From: Pseudomonadota bacterium
Lineage (GTDB): Bacteria; Pseudomonadota; Alphaproteobacteria; Acetobacterales; Acetobacteraceae
DNA length: 7,795 nt
Assembly: GCA_021808205.1 (NCBI GenBank)
Contig: JAKBCD010000059.1
Location: 1-7,795, forward strand
Direction: 5' to 3'
Below the pieces are notes generated by a model. That model was not told the origin of the DNA. It did no database searches and saw only the letters and a list, made by a program, of their open reading frames with translations. Shown one piece after another: positions 1 to 6,170 of the stretch. Within the stretch, counting starts at the first letter, position 1, and every line of letters starts with the position of its first letter. The position numbers and the translations under genes were made by a program.

Positions 1-1
1 G

Positions 2-685
2 TCCTTCACGGACTCAAACGGCAACCAGATAAATATTTACTCAACGGGCAACGGCCAGTACCTATCAACAATACAGGACCCGGCCGGAAATTTCATCGCC
101 AATAATACCACCGTCACCAGCTTCAGCGTTACCCCAATATGTTTCATGCCCGGCACGCTGATCCTTACGCCGAACGGCGAAGTGGCCGTGGAGGGCCTGC
201 AGGCCGGCGACCTCGTGTTGACCGCGTCCGGCGTGGCCAAGCCCGTGCGTTGGTTGGGCCGGTCTGATGTTTGCGCCCGCTTCGCTGACCCGCTGCGTTC
301 CGCGCCTATCCGAATCACGGCTGGCGCACTGGGCAACGGCCTGCCCGCACGGGATTTGCGCGTCTCCTCTGCCCATGCCGTTTTCATCGGCAACATGCTC
401 GTGCAGGCTGGCGCGCTGGTGAATGGCGTGACCATCATCCGCGAACAAATTGAGGCCGATTTCTCGTTCTATCATGTTGAACTTGAAACCCACGAGTTGC
501 TCATTTCCGAGGGGCTGGCTTCTGAAAGCTTTGTCGACAACATCGACCGGATGCATTTTTCCAACTGGGCCGAGCGCGCCTGCCCAGAAACCCCGATTGA
601 AGAAATGCCTTTTCCACGCGTAAAGTCCGCCAGGCAGTTGCCCGCCGCCTTACGCCACCTTGTGACCGTGCCCGCCGCCGCCTGA
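2..685 (+). CDS. C-terminal part of a Hint-domain (hedgehog/intein-like) protein, 5' truncated by the window edge
   Basis: The frame is open from the window edge, so the real start lies outside; 227 residues are visible. The first 45 or so are Asn/Thr/Ser/Gly-rich and look like the end of a beta-rich surface or secreted passenger. A Hint domain then begins at visible residue 47 with the signature CFMPGT, whose Cys occupies the position of the splicing/cleavage nucleophile. It continues with TPNGEVAVEGLQAGD, a PVRWLGR strand, and LRVSSAHAVFI, in which His125 matches the block-B histidine. Towards the end it has LISEGLASESFVDN, typical of the Hint_2 type common in Acetobacteraceae and Rhodobacterales. 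These domains are related to inteins and some autoprocess; whether this one does is unknown. About 45 residues follow the domain core. The ATG at 146 lies after the nucleophile Cys (codon 140-142), so it is an internal Met and not the start. The nature of the missing N-terminal part, and so the protein's role, cannot be told. It converges on trmB. Confidence 0.85.
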   Translation, partial: SFTDSNGNQINIYSTGNGQYLSTIQDPAGNFIANNTTVTSFSVTPICFMPGTLILTPNGEVAVEGLQAGDLVLTASGVAKPVRWLGRSDVCARFADPLRSAPIRITAGALGNGLPARDLRVSSAHAVFIGNMLVQAGALVNGVTIIREQIEADFSFYHVELETHELLISEGLASESFVDNIDRMHFSNWAERACPETPIEEMPFPRVKSARQLPAALRHLVTVPAAA

Positions 686-734
686 ACTGCACCGGACAAG
701 AAAGCGACGCTCCGGGCTGCCTGAATCCGTTCTT

Positions 735-1403
735 TTATTTGCGGATCAGCGACCAATAAAACGGCGTGCGCCCGGCGGCGATGGCTTTGGCCTCATAGCG
801 CGTATGGGGCCAGCCCTCGGGGTGAATCTCCGTGCGGGTAACGCTAAAAAAATCCTGCGAGGCCAGAACCTCGTCCGTCCAGTTCTGATAGGTCGGATCA
901 TCCGAGGCGATACGCCATTCCCCGCCGGGGCGCAGGGCCCGCGCCACCTCAGGCACAATCTCCGGGTGCACGAAGCGGCGCTTGGCGTGGCGGGCCTTCG
1001 GCCAAGGGTCAGGAAACATCAGGAACAGTTTGGAGAGCGCGCCATCCGCAAAGCCGCGCAGCAAGGGCCGGGCATCCTCGGTATAAAGCCGCAAATTGGG
1101 CAAGGGCACAGGCTCTCCAGCACCATCCGGCGCAATGCGCGAGAGCAGCGAGCAGATACCGTTATCGAACACTTCCGCCGCGATATACCCGATATCAGGG
1201 TTTTTCGTGGCCAGCTCATAGGCGTGCTCGCCGCCGCCAAAACCCACCTCCAGCCACAGCTCGCGCGGCTGGATGGTGAAAGCCACACCAGGCCAGGCGG
1301 TTTTGGGCAGAAACGCTTCCAGCAGAAATTCCTGCCGGGGACGAAGTTTTTTGCCGTGGACCCGGCCATAGAGCCGGTCAGGCGGTGGTTTCAGGGTGGT
1401 CAT
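735..1403 (-). CDS. trmB: tRNA (guanine(46)-N7)-methyltransferase TrmB
   Basis: Cytosolic SAM-dependent enzyme that forms m7G at position 46 in the variable loop of tRNAs. The 222-residue protein shows the family motifs in order: SAM-binding motif I LEVGFGGGEH at 51-60, the acidic ribose-binding position in AAEVF (Glu77), TEDAR around 109-112, the diagnostic FPDPWPKARHAKRR block at 130-143 (which contains the catalytic-site Asp), LRPGGEWRIASDDP at 158-170, and the C-terminal TRYE at 201-204. Length is normal for the family. The ATG overlaps the stop of the upstream EamA gene by 4 nt (ATGA, 1400-1403). The sequence just before it is pyrimidine-rich (CCTCCTC) with no Shine-Dalgarno, so translation probably depends on coupling to the transporter gene. 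metK, which makes its cofactor, lies upstream on the same strand; a metK-trmB pairing is common in alphaproteobacteria. Confidence 0.96.
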   Translation of the reverse strand: MTTLKPPPDRLYGRVHGKKLRPRQEFLLEAFLPKTAWPGVAFTIQPRELWLEVGFGGGEHAYELATKNPDIGYIAAEVFDNGICSLLSRIAPDGAGEPVPLPNLRLYTEDARPLLRGFADGALSKLFLMFPDPWPKARHAKRRFVHPEIVPEVARALRPGGEWRIASDDPTYQNWTDEVLASQDFFSVTRTEIHPEGWPHTRYEAKAIAAGRTPFYWSLIRK

Positions 1404-2305
1404 GAGGAGGCTCTTTGCCCGCGCACGAGCGCCACGCCAAGCCCCGCCACCGCCATGCCCACCCAGGCCAGCAGCGGCATCGCCTCATCCAGCAGCCCCC
1501 AGGCCATAAGCCCTGAAATTGGCGGCACCAGATAGAACAAGGCAGAGACCTGCGAGGCCCGGCCAAAGCGCAGCATGGCGATATAGAGCGAGATGGCCAC
1601 CAGCGAATTGGCGATGACGAGATAGGTCATTGTCACCACGAACCTCGTTGTCACATCCACATGGAAATCCAGCAGCGCGATAGGCAAAGTTGTTGCCAGA
1701 CCCACAACATATTGCAACATGTTGGACGTAACGGGATGCATGCCCGTGCCAAACCGCTTCTCATATAGCGTGGCACCGGCCATGCCAAGCAGTGCGCCAA
1801 AGGAGCACAGCACGCCCAGCGGAGAGATATGCCCGGTCTCGCCATAGCCCAGAATCGTCACCACCGCGCCGCAAAAGCCAAGCCCAAGACCCACCCAACC
1901 CTTGGCACTGATTTTCTCCCGTACCAGCACCGGCGCCAGCACGCCCACCAAAATCGGCTGCAAGGAGACCACCAGCGCCACCACGCCCGCCGAGGTGCCC
2001 AGCGCGAAGGCCGCGTAGCACATGCCGAAATAAACCGTTTGGATGCAGAACCCCACCACCGCCACATGCAGCCAGGCGACGCGGCGCTTAGGCAGGGGCG
2101 GACGCAGCCAGATGGCGAAGGGAATGAGCACCAGAAGCGCCAACGCATAGCGCAGCGCCAGAAAGGCGAAGGGCGTAGCATATTGGATGCCGATTTTTGA
2201 AACCGGAAACCCCGCCGACCAGAACAGCAGAAACAGCACCGGCGCCGCGCGCAGCCAAAGCGGCGGAGAAGCGAGCGGAATATCCTCGGCGCGGGTTTGC
2301 ATCAT
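1400..2305 (-). CDS. EamA/DMT-superfamily inner-membrane transporter
   Basis: A 301-residue, very hydrophobic protein with about ten predicted membrane helices in two repeated EamA halves. The first helix carries LFWSAGFPVSKIGI, the usual family N-terminus. The last two helices (FYLVPPISGLMAWGLLDE and AWVGMAVAGLGVALV) match the canonical EamA C-terminus. Family members export or import amino acids, metabolites or drugs; the substrate cannot be read from sequence. I chose ATG 2305; an adjacent ATG at 2302 is 4 nt from GGTGG (2307-2311) and may be the real one. A TTG at 2335 would add ten residues, but it lies inside a perfect hairpin and lacks a ribosome site. It lies between metK and trmB and overlaps trmB by 4 nt, so it is probably co-translated with it. 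An amino-acid or methionine-related substrate would fit the context, but that is speculation. Confidence 0.9.
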   Translation of the reverse strand: MMQTRAEDIPLASPPLWLRAAPVLFLLFWSAGFPVSKIGIQYATPFAFLALRYALALLVLIPFAIWLRPPLPKRRVAWLHVAVVGFCIQTVYFGMCYAAFALGTSAGVVALVVSLQPILVGVLAPVLVREKISAKGWVGLGLGFCGAVVTILGYGETGHISPLGVLCSFGALLGMAGATLYEKRFGTGMHPVTSNMLQYVVGLATTLPIALLDFHVDVTTRFVVTMTYLVIANSLVAISLYIAMLRFGRASQVSALFYLVPPISGLMAWGLLDEAMPLLAWVGMAVAGLGVALVRGQRASS

Positions 2306-2323
2306 GCCACCAGAATAGAATGC

Positions 2324-2348
2324 GGCCTGGGGCAAACTGCCCCAGGCC
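2324..2348 (-). terminator. Perfect 11-bp hairpin between metK and the EamA gene (terminator or attenuator candidate)
   Basis: An inverted repeat of 11 bp (GGCCTGGGGCA at 2324-2334 against TGCCCCAGGCC at 2338-2348) encloses a 3-nt loop. It lies in the 94-nt gap after metK. On the minus strand the stem is followed only by a weakly U-rich stretch (GCATTCTATTCTG), not a clean U-tract, so a strong intrinsic terminator is uncertain. It could instead be a partial terminator or an mRNA 3'-end stabiliser separating metK from EamA-trmB. The stem ends about 18 nt before the EamA start. Confidence 0.5.
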
Positions 2349-2399
2349 TGCGCGACAGACGAATTATTCTTGGGCCTTCCTGAAAAAAGCCCAAAAACT

Positions 2400-3587
2400 T
2401 CAGCGGTTGAAGGCGCTCTTCAGCGCGGGTACCAGATCGGTCTTTTCCCACGTAAAGGTGCCCAGCTCCTCATCCGGCGTGCGGCCGAAATGGCCGAAAG
2501 CGGAGGTGGGCACATAGATCGGCCGGTTAAGCTGCAAATGCTCACGGATACCGCGCGGGGTCAGGTTCACCAGCTCGCGCAGGGTGCGTTCCAGCTTCGC
2601 ATGGTCAACGTCTTTCTCGGTGCCGTGCAGGTCCACGTACAGAGACAGCGGCTGGGACACGCCGATGGCGTATGAGAGCTGCAGCGTGCAGCGCTCAGCC
2701 AGCCCCGCGGCCACCACGTTCTTGGCGAGGTAACGGCACACATAAGCGGCGGAACGGTCAACCTTCGTCGGGTCCTTGCCGGAGAACGCGCCGCCGCCAT
2801 GCGGGGCCGCACCACCATAGGTATCCACGATGATCTTGCGCCCGGTCAGGCCGCAATCGCCGTCCGGCCCGCCGATCTCGAAGATACCGGTCGGGTTGAC
2901 GTAGAATTCGCTATCCTTCGGCATCCAGCCATCCGGCAGGGCGGCGGTGACGATCGGGCGGAGCATCTCCTTCACCTTGTCGGGCGTGTAGCCCGGCTCG
3001 TGCTGGATGGAGACGACGACGGAGGTGGCGCCAACCGGCTTGCCGTCCACATATTTCAGCGTCACCTGGCTCTTGGCGTCCGGCAGCAGGCCCTTCACCT
3101 GGCTGTCGGCGGCGCGGCGCAGCTCGGAGATCCGGCGCAGGATCAGGTGGGAATAATGGATGGGTGCGGGCATCAGTGCCGGGGTTTCAGTGCTGGCATA
3201 ACCGAACATGATGCCCTGGTCGCCTGCACCTTCATCTTTGTTGCCGGCGGCGTCTACGCCCACGGCAATGTGGGCGGATTGCGCATGGAGATGCACGGAA
3301 ACCTCAGCGTTTTTCCAGGAGAAGCCTTCCTGGTCGTAGCCGATATCATGCACCGCGAGGCGCGCCAGATGCGCCAGATATTCCTTGGTGATCGCCTCTG
3401 GCCCGCGCACTTCGCCCGCCAGAATGATGCGGTTGGTGGTCACCAGCGTTTCGCAAGCCACGCGCGCATAAGGGTCGGCCGCCAGATAGGCATCCACAAC
3501 GGTGTCGGAAATCCGATCCGCCACCTTGTCCGGATGGCCCTCGGAAACGGACTCAGACGTGAACAGAAACTCACCGCGATCGCGCAT
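2400..3587 (-). CDS. metK: S-adenosylmethionine synthase (methionine adenosyltransferase)
   Basis: Catalyses ATP + L-methionine + H2O to S-adenosylmethionine, phosphate and diphosphate in the cytosol; the family usually works as a tetramer. The 395-residue protein is full length. Visible motifs: [13 protein letters not shown] at 9-21 (catalytic His18 and the metal/substrate region), [12 protein letters not shown] at 120-131 (the ATP-binding signature), [20 protein letters not shown] at 231-250, KIIVDTYGG, and the phosphate-binding [16 protein letters not shown] at 264-279. No key residue is missing. The ATG at 3587 is preceded by a run of six G (3593-3598) with a 5-nt spacer, a clear though unusual all-G Shine-Dalgarno. 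That run can be buried in a leader hairpin, suggesting translational control. Upstream, after 80 nt, is dapB; downstream are the EamA transporter and trmB, a consumer of SAM. Confidence 0.98.
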   Translation of the reverse strand: MRDRGEFLFTSESVSEGHPDKVADRISDTVVDAYLAADPYARVACETLVTTNRIILAGEVRGPEAITKEYLAHLARLAVHDIGYDQEGFSWKNAEVSVHLHAQSAHIAVGVDAAGNKDEGAGDQGIMFGYASTETPALMPAPIHYSHLILRRISELRRAADSQVKGLLPDAKSQVTLKYVDGKPVGATSVVVSIQHEPGYTPDKVKEMLRPIVTAALPDGWMPKDSEFYVNPTGIFEIGGPDGDCGLTGRKIIVDTYGGAAPHGGGAFSGKDPTKVDRSAAYVCRYLAKNVVAAGLAERCTLQLSYAIGVSQPLSLYVDLHGTEKDVDHAKLERTLRELVNLTPRGIREHLQLNRPIYVPTSAFGHFGRTPDEELGTFTWEKTDLVPALKSAFNR

Positions 3588-3664
3588 ACAAACCCCCCGT
3601 GTAGCTTAAGGCGGGGTTCGGATGACGTATTAGGGGGCTGGGGTCAATATCCGCAGCTTCACGG
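3588..3664 (-). promoter_or_regulatory. Structured metK 5' leader: Shine-Dalgarno-sequestering hairpin with competing long-range helix (riboswitch-like)
   Basis: Read on the minus strand, three elements fit together. HP2 (3618-3591): AACCCC, a bulged G, and CC pair with the six-G Shine-Dalgarno plus UU, giving 8 bp around an 11-nt loop UUAAGCUACAC and hiding the whole ribosome site. HP1 (3653-3619): CGGA, bulge UAU, UGAC pair with GUCA UCCG, giving 8 bp around a C-rich 16-nt loop; it abuts HP2 with no unpaired base. P1: CCGUGAAGCU (3664-3655) can pair with AGCUACACGG (3606-3597), 9 of 10 positions with one A-A mismatch. P1 uses the HP2 loop and its first two G, so it competes with HP2 or forms a pseudoknot. 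All pairings are read directly; function as a metabolite- or protein-sensing switch, possibly for SAM, is inferred from the gene downstream. It does not resemble the SAM-II, SAM-V or SAM/SAH consensus sequences as I remember them. Confidence 0.5.
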
Positions 3665-3667
3665 CTT

Positions 3668-4429
3668 CTATAACTTCAAAAAATCTCTCATAGTATACAG
3701 TCCCGCCGGCTGCGCATGAAGCCAAAGTGCTGCGCGCACGGCGCCAGAGGCGAATACCCGCCGGTCGAATGCATGGTGGGTAAGGCTAATCTGCTCATCC
3801 CCGGCGGTGAAGCTCAGCGTGTGCGACCCGACAATCTGCCCGCCGCGCAGCGTGGCGAATCCAATCTCGCCATCCTTGCGCGGGCCGGTATGGCCGTCAC
3901 GGCCAGAGACAATCACGTCCGCCAGATCAACGCCCCGCCCGGCCGCCACGGCGCGGCCAATGGCAAGCGCGGTGCCGGATGGCGCATCCACCTTCTGGCG
4001 GTGGTGCATCTCCACAATCTCGGCATCGTACTGGCTGGCTGGCAAGGCATGGCCCAGCTTCTCGGCCAGCAACAGCAACAAATTAACGCCGGTGCAAAAA
4101 TTCGGCGCGGCGATGACGGGAATGGTTTTCGCCGCCGCCTGGATCGCCGCCTCATCCTCCGGGCCGTAGCCGGTGGTGCCCAGCACCCAGGGGGTTTCCG
4201 TTTCGGCCAGGGCCTTGGCATGGGCCTGTACGGTGCTGGCATGGGTGAAGTCGATCACCACATCCGACTCCCGGGCCAGCGCTGCGATATCAGGAAAATG
4301 CACCGCACCCGCGGGCCCCGCGCCGGAGCGGCTCGTACCGCCCGAAAGCGTGGCGGCGGCGGCGGCCTCCTGCGCCAGATAAATGCCCATGCGGCCGGAG
4401 ATGCCGGCAATGCCAATGCGTATGCTCAT
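3668..4429 (-). CDS. dapB: 4-hydroxy-tetrahydrodipicolinate reductase
   Basis: Second step of the lysine/diaminopimelate branch: NAD(P)H-dependent reduction of 4-hydroxy-tetrahydrodipicolinate to tetrahydrodipicolinate in the cytosol, feeding lysine and peptidoglycan. The 253-residue protein has the N-terminal Rossmann motif GIAGISGRMG (6-15), DFTHAS (60-65), GTTGYG (84-89), APNFCTGVNLL (108-118), and the active-site block EMHHRQKVDAPSGTAL (140-155) with His142/His143 and Lys146. It ends with DEQISLTHHAFDRRVFASGA, the conserved C-terminal region. It is somewhat shorter than the E. coli enzyme, within the family range. I chose ATG 4429 because GIAGISGRMG follows at once; earlier in-frame codons lie inside ETF-QO. 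Only 5 nt separate it from the ETF-QO stop and I see no Shine-Dalgarno (TAAACCCC precedes the ATG), so translation is probably coupled. The last nine or so codons are AT-rich, perhaps because a metK promoter overlaps them. Confidence 0.96.
   Translation of the reverse strand: MSIRIGIAGISGRMGIYLAQEAAAAATLSGGTSRSGAGPAGAVHFPDIAALARESDVVIDFTHASTVQAHAKALAETETPWVLGTTGYGPEDEAAIQAAAKTIPVIAAPNFCTGVNLLLLLAEKLGHALPASQYDAEIVEMHHRQKVDAPSGTALAIGRAVAAGRGVDLADVIVSGRDGHTGPRKDGEIGFATLRGGQIVGSHTLSFTAGDEQISLTHHAFDRRVFASGAVRAALWLHAQPAGLYTMRDFLKL
3692..3720 (-). promoter_or_regulatory. Candidate metK promoter inside the 3' end of dapB
   Basis: On the minus strand a TATACT (3697-3692, five of six matches to the -10 consensus) lies 17 nt after TTCATG (3720-3715, three of six matches to the -35 consensus). 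A start about 7 nt further would be near 3685, giving a leader of roughly 98 nt that holds every element of the structured region. The last codons of dapB that overlap this area are unusually AT-rich for this window. The -35 match is poor, so read-through from ETF-QO-dapB remains possible. Confidence 0.35.
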
Positions 4430-4434
4430 GGGGT

Positions 4435-6069
4435 TTACATACCGCCCGGATAGTTCGGCCCGCCAGCGCCTTCCGGCACCACCCAGTTGATGTTCTGGGT
4501 CGGGTCCTTGATGTCGCAGGTTTTGCAATGCACGCAGTTCTGCGCGTTGATCTGCAAAGCGGGCGCTCCCGCTTCCACACCCACGATCTCATAAACGCCC
4601 GCCGGGCAATAGCGCGTCTCCGGGCTGGCATACTCGTTATAGTTCACGCTGATTGCCTTCGCCGGGTCCAGCAGCGTGAGATGCGCCGGCTGGTTTTCTT
4701 CATGATTGGTGTTGGAGAGAAACACCGAGGAAAGACGGTCAAAGGTGAGCTTGCCATCGGGCTTCGGGTACTCGATGGGCGTGCAATCCTTGGCCTTCTT
4801 CAGCTGGCTGTAATCGGCATGGTTCTTCAGCGTCCAGGGTGCTTTGCCTTTGAATACATAGGTTTCCAGCGCCGCGTTGATGAGCCCGCCGTACAGGCCA
4901 AACTTGGCGAAGCCGGGGCGGATATTGCGCACCGCGTGCAGCTCCGGCCACACCCAGCTTTCCTGCAGCTTTTGCGGATAGGCGGAGAGCGTATCTGGCC
5001 TGTCCGCCGCAAAAGCCTCGGCGATCGCTTCCGCCGCGACCATGCCGGATTTCATGGCGGTGTGCGTGCCCTTAATCTTCGGCACGTTCAGCGTGCCTGC
5101 GGCACAGCCGATCAGCACGCCGCCGGGAAACGCCAATTTAGGCAGCGATTGAAACCCGCCTTCGTTGATGGCGCGGGCACCGTAGGAGATGCGTTTGCCT
5201 CCTTCAAAGGTCGGCGCGATGGCCGGATGCGTCTTGAACCGCTGAAACTCCTGGAAAGGCGAGAGATAGGGGTTGGTATAATCCAACCCGATCACGAACC
5301 CCACCGAGACGAGATTCTCGCCAAAATGATAGAGGAAGGAGCCGCCATAGGTGTCGCTGGAAAGCGGCCAGCCGATGGAATGCTGGGTGAGGCCCTTGCG
5401 GAACTTCTCGGGCTTCACCTCCCACAGCTCCTTGATGCCGATGCCATAGGTCTGCGGGTCCACGCCCTCGCGCAGATTGAAGGATGTCTCCAGCTGTTTG
5501 GTCAGCGAGCCACGGCAGCCCTCGGCAAAGATAGTGTAGGTGGCGCGCAGCTCCATGCCGCGGGCATAATTATCGGTCGGCTCGCCATCCTTGCCGATGC
5601 CCATATCCCCGGTGGCGATGCCTACCACGCGGCCATTCTCGATCAGCGTCTCGGCGGCGGCAAAACCGGGATAGATCTCCACCCCCTGTTCCTCGGCCTG
5701 CTGGCCCAGCCAGCGCACCACATTGCCCAATGAGACAATATAATTGCCCTCGTTATGCATCTGCGGCGGGGTGGGCAGCTTGCGCGCCCCAGTGGGGCTG
5801 AGCATCACGAACTCATCCGCCGTGACCGGCGTGGCCAGCGGGATCAGGCCAGGATCGACATCCGGGATCAGCTCCTGCAGCGCGCGCGGCTCCAGCACCG
5901 CGCCGGAGAGGATATGCGCGCCAACCTCGGAGCCTTTCTCAACCACACAGACGGAAAGGTCCGGGTTCAGCTGTTTCAGGCGGATCGCCGCCGAAAGCCC
6001 GCCGGGCCCGGCGCCGACAACCACCACATCGAATTCCATCGCCTCACGCGGCAGAGCTTCCTCCGGCAT
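4435..6069 (-). CDS. Electron-transfer flavoprotein-ubiquinone oxidoreductase (ETF-QO)
   Basis: Membrane-associated FAD/[4Fe-4S] protein that takes electrons from reduced ETF, which is fed by acyl-CoA and amino-acid dehydrogenases, and reduces ubiquinone. The 544 residues fit the full-length bacterial and mitochondrial enzyme. The FAD Rossmann motif is GAGPGG at 19-24, followed by the acidic end [15 protein letters not shown]. The central region shows the ETF-QO pattern [18 protein letters not shown] and YGGSFLYHF (about 208-249), then [22 protein letters not shown] (321-342), the second FAD/quinone region. The C-terminal ferredoxin-like domain holds the cluster ligands Cys488 (RYCPAGVYE) and Cys512, Cys515 and Cys518 ([13 protein letters not shown]), all present. 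ATG 6069 has AAGGA about 8 nt upstream; Met11 is a less likely start. It is the first gene of the minus-strand cluster and reads divergently from the uracil-DNA glycosylase gene. Confidence 0.97.
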   Translation of the reverse strand: MPEEALPREAMEFDVVVVGAGPGGLSAAIRLKQLNPDLSVCVVEKGSEVGAHILSGAVLEPRALQELIPDVDPGLIPLATPVTADEFVMLSPTGARKLPTPPQMHNEGNYIVSLGNVVRWLGQQAEEQGVEIYPGFAAAETLIENGRVVGIATGDMGIGKDGEPTDNYARGMELRATYTIFAEGCRGSLTKQLETSFNLREGVDPQTYGIGIKELWEVKPEKFRKGLTQHSIGWPLSSDTYGGSFLYHFGENLVSVGFVIGLDYTNPYLSPFQEFQRFKTHPAIAPTFEGGKRISYGARAINEGGFQSLPKLAFPGGVLIGCAAGTLNVPKIKGTHTAMKSGMVAAEAIAEAFAADRPDTLSAYPQKLQESWVWPELHAVRNIRPGFAKFGLYGGLINAALETYVFKGKAPWTLKNHADYSQLKKAKDCTPIEYPKPDGKLTFDRLSSVFLSNTNHEENQPAHLTLLDPAKAISVNYNEYASPETRYCPAGVYEIVGVEAGAPALQINAQNCVHCKTCDIKDPTQNINWVVPEGAGGPNYPGGM

Positions 6070-6085
6070 TGTGCGTTCCTTATTG

Positions 6086-6096
6086 TGACCAGGTCA
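6086..6096. promoter_or_regulatory. Palindrome TGACC-A-GGTCA, candidate operator near the ETF-QO start
   Basis: Perfect 11-nt palindrome with a 1-nt centre, 17 nt from the ETF-QO start codon. A weak minus-strand promoter (TTTACG at 6130-6125, 17-nt spacer, TTAGAC at 6107-6102) would start transcription about where this palindrome lies, a position suited to repression. It shares the form TGRCC-N-GGYCA with the palindrome at 6144-6154. The regulator is unknown. Confidence 0.35.
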
Positions 6097-6143
6097 GGCC
6101 GGTCTAATGACAAACCCACCGGTGCGTAAAGGGCTGGCGGGGC

Positions 6144-6154
6144 TGGCCGGGCCA
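6144..6154. promoter_or_regulatory. Palindrome TGGCC-G-GGCCA, candidate operator near the glycosylase start
   Basis: Second perfect 11-nt palindrome of the form TGRCC-N-GGYCA, centred 58 bp from the one at 6086-6096. It sits immediately upstream of GATAAT (6156-6161), a five-of-six match to a plus-strand -10 box for the glycosylase gene. In such GC-rich DNA a palindrome of this composition can arise by chance, so the regulatory reading is tentative. Confidence 0.3.
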
Positions 6155-6170
6155 AGATAATGATTCAGCC

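Noticed and set aside
692..715. Hairpin CCGGA/TCCGG between the convergent Hint gene and trmB
   Set aside because: Only 5 bp with a 14-nt loop and no T-run on either side; too weak to call a terminator.
804..1535. Plus-strand open frame opposite trmB and the end of the EamA gene
   Set aside because: It spans two real minus-strand genes and has no recognisable domain; it is a codon-bias shadow.
3642..3647. TTGACC as the -35 box of a metK promoter within the leader
   Set aside because: At the usual spacing the -10 would be CATCCG, a poor match, and the transcript would start inside the Shine-Dalgarno hairpin. The TATACT site upstream fits better.
3588..3664. Known SAM-II, SAM-V or SAM/SAH riboswitch in the metK leader
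   Set aside because: Apart from a short AGCUA near the ribosome site, as in SAM-II, the conserved sequence blocks I remember for these classes are not visible. I therefore call it only an unassigned structured leader.
2799..3719. Long plus-strand open frame (306 codons) opposite metK
   Set aside because: It lies antisense to the fully conserved metK, shows no recognisable motif, and its composition (many His, Arg and Gly) is what third-position GC bias in metK produces on the other strand.
3668..4528. Earlier dapB start at 4528
   Set aside because: The extra 33 residues are an out-of-frame reading of the ETF-QO C-terminus (Cys cluster region); the Rossmann motif begins right after ATG 4429.
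4528..5733. Very long plus-strand open frame (401 codons) opposite ETF-QO
   Set aside because: Its length is striking, but it is antisense to a gene with all its family motifs intact, has no ribosome site or family signature, and is explained by GC-rich codon bias.
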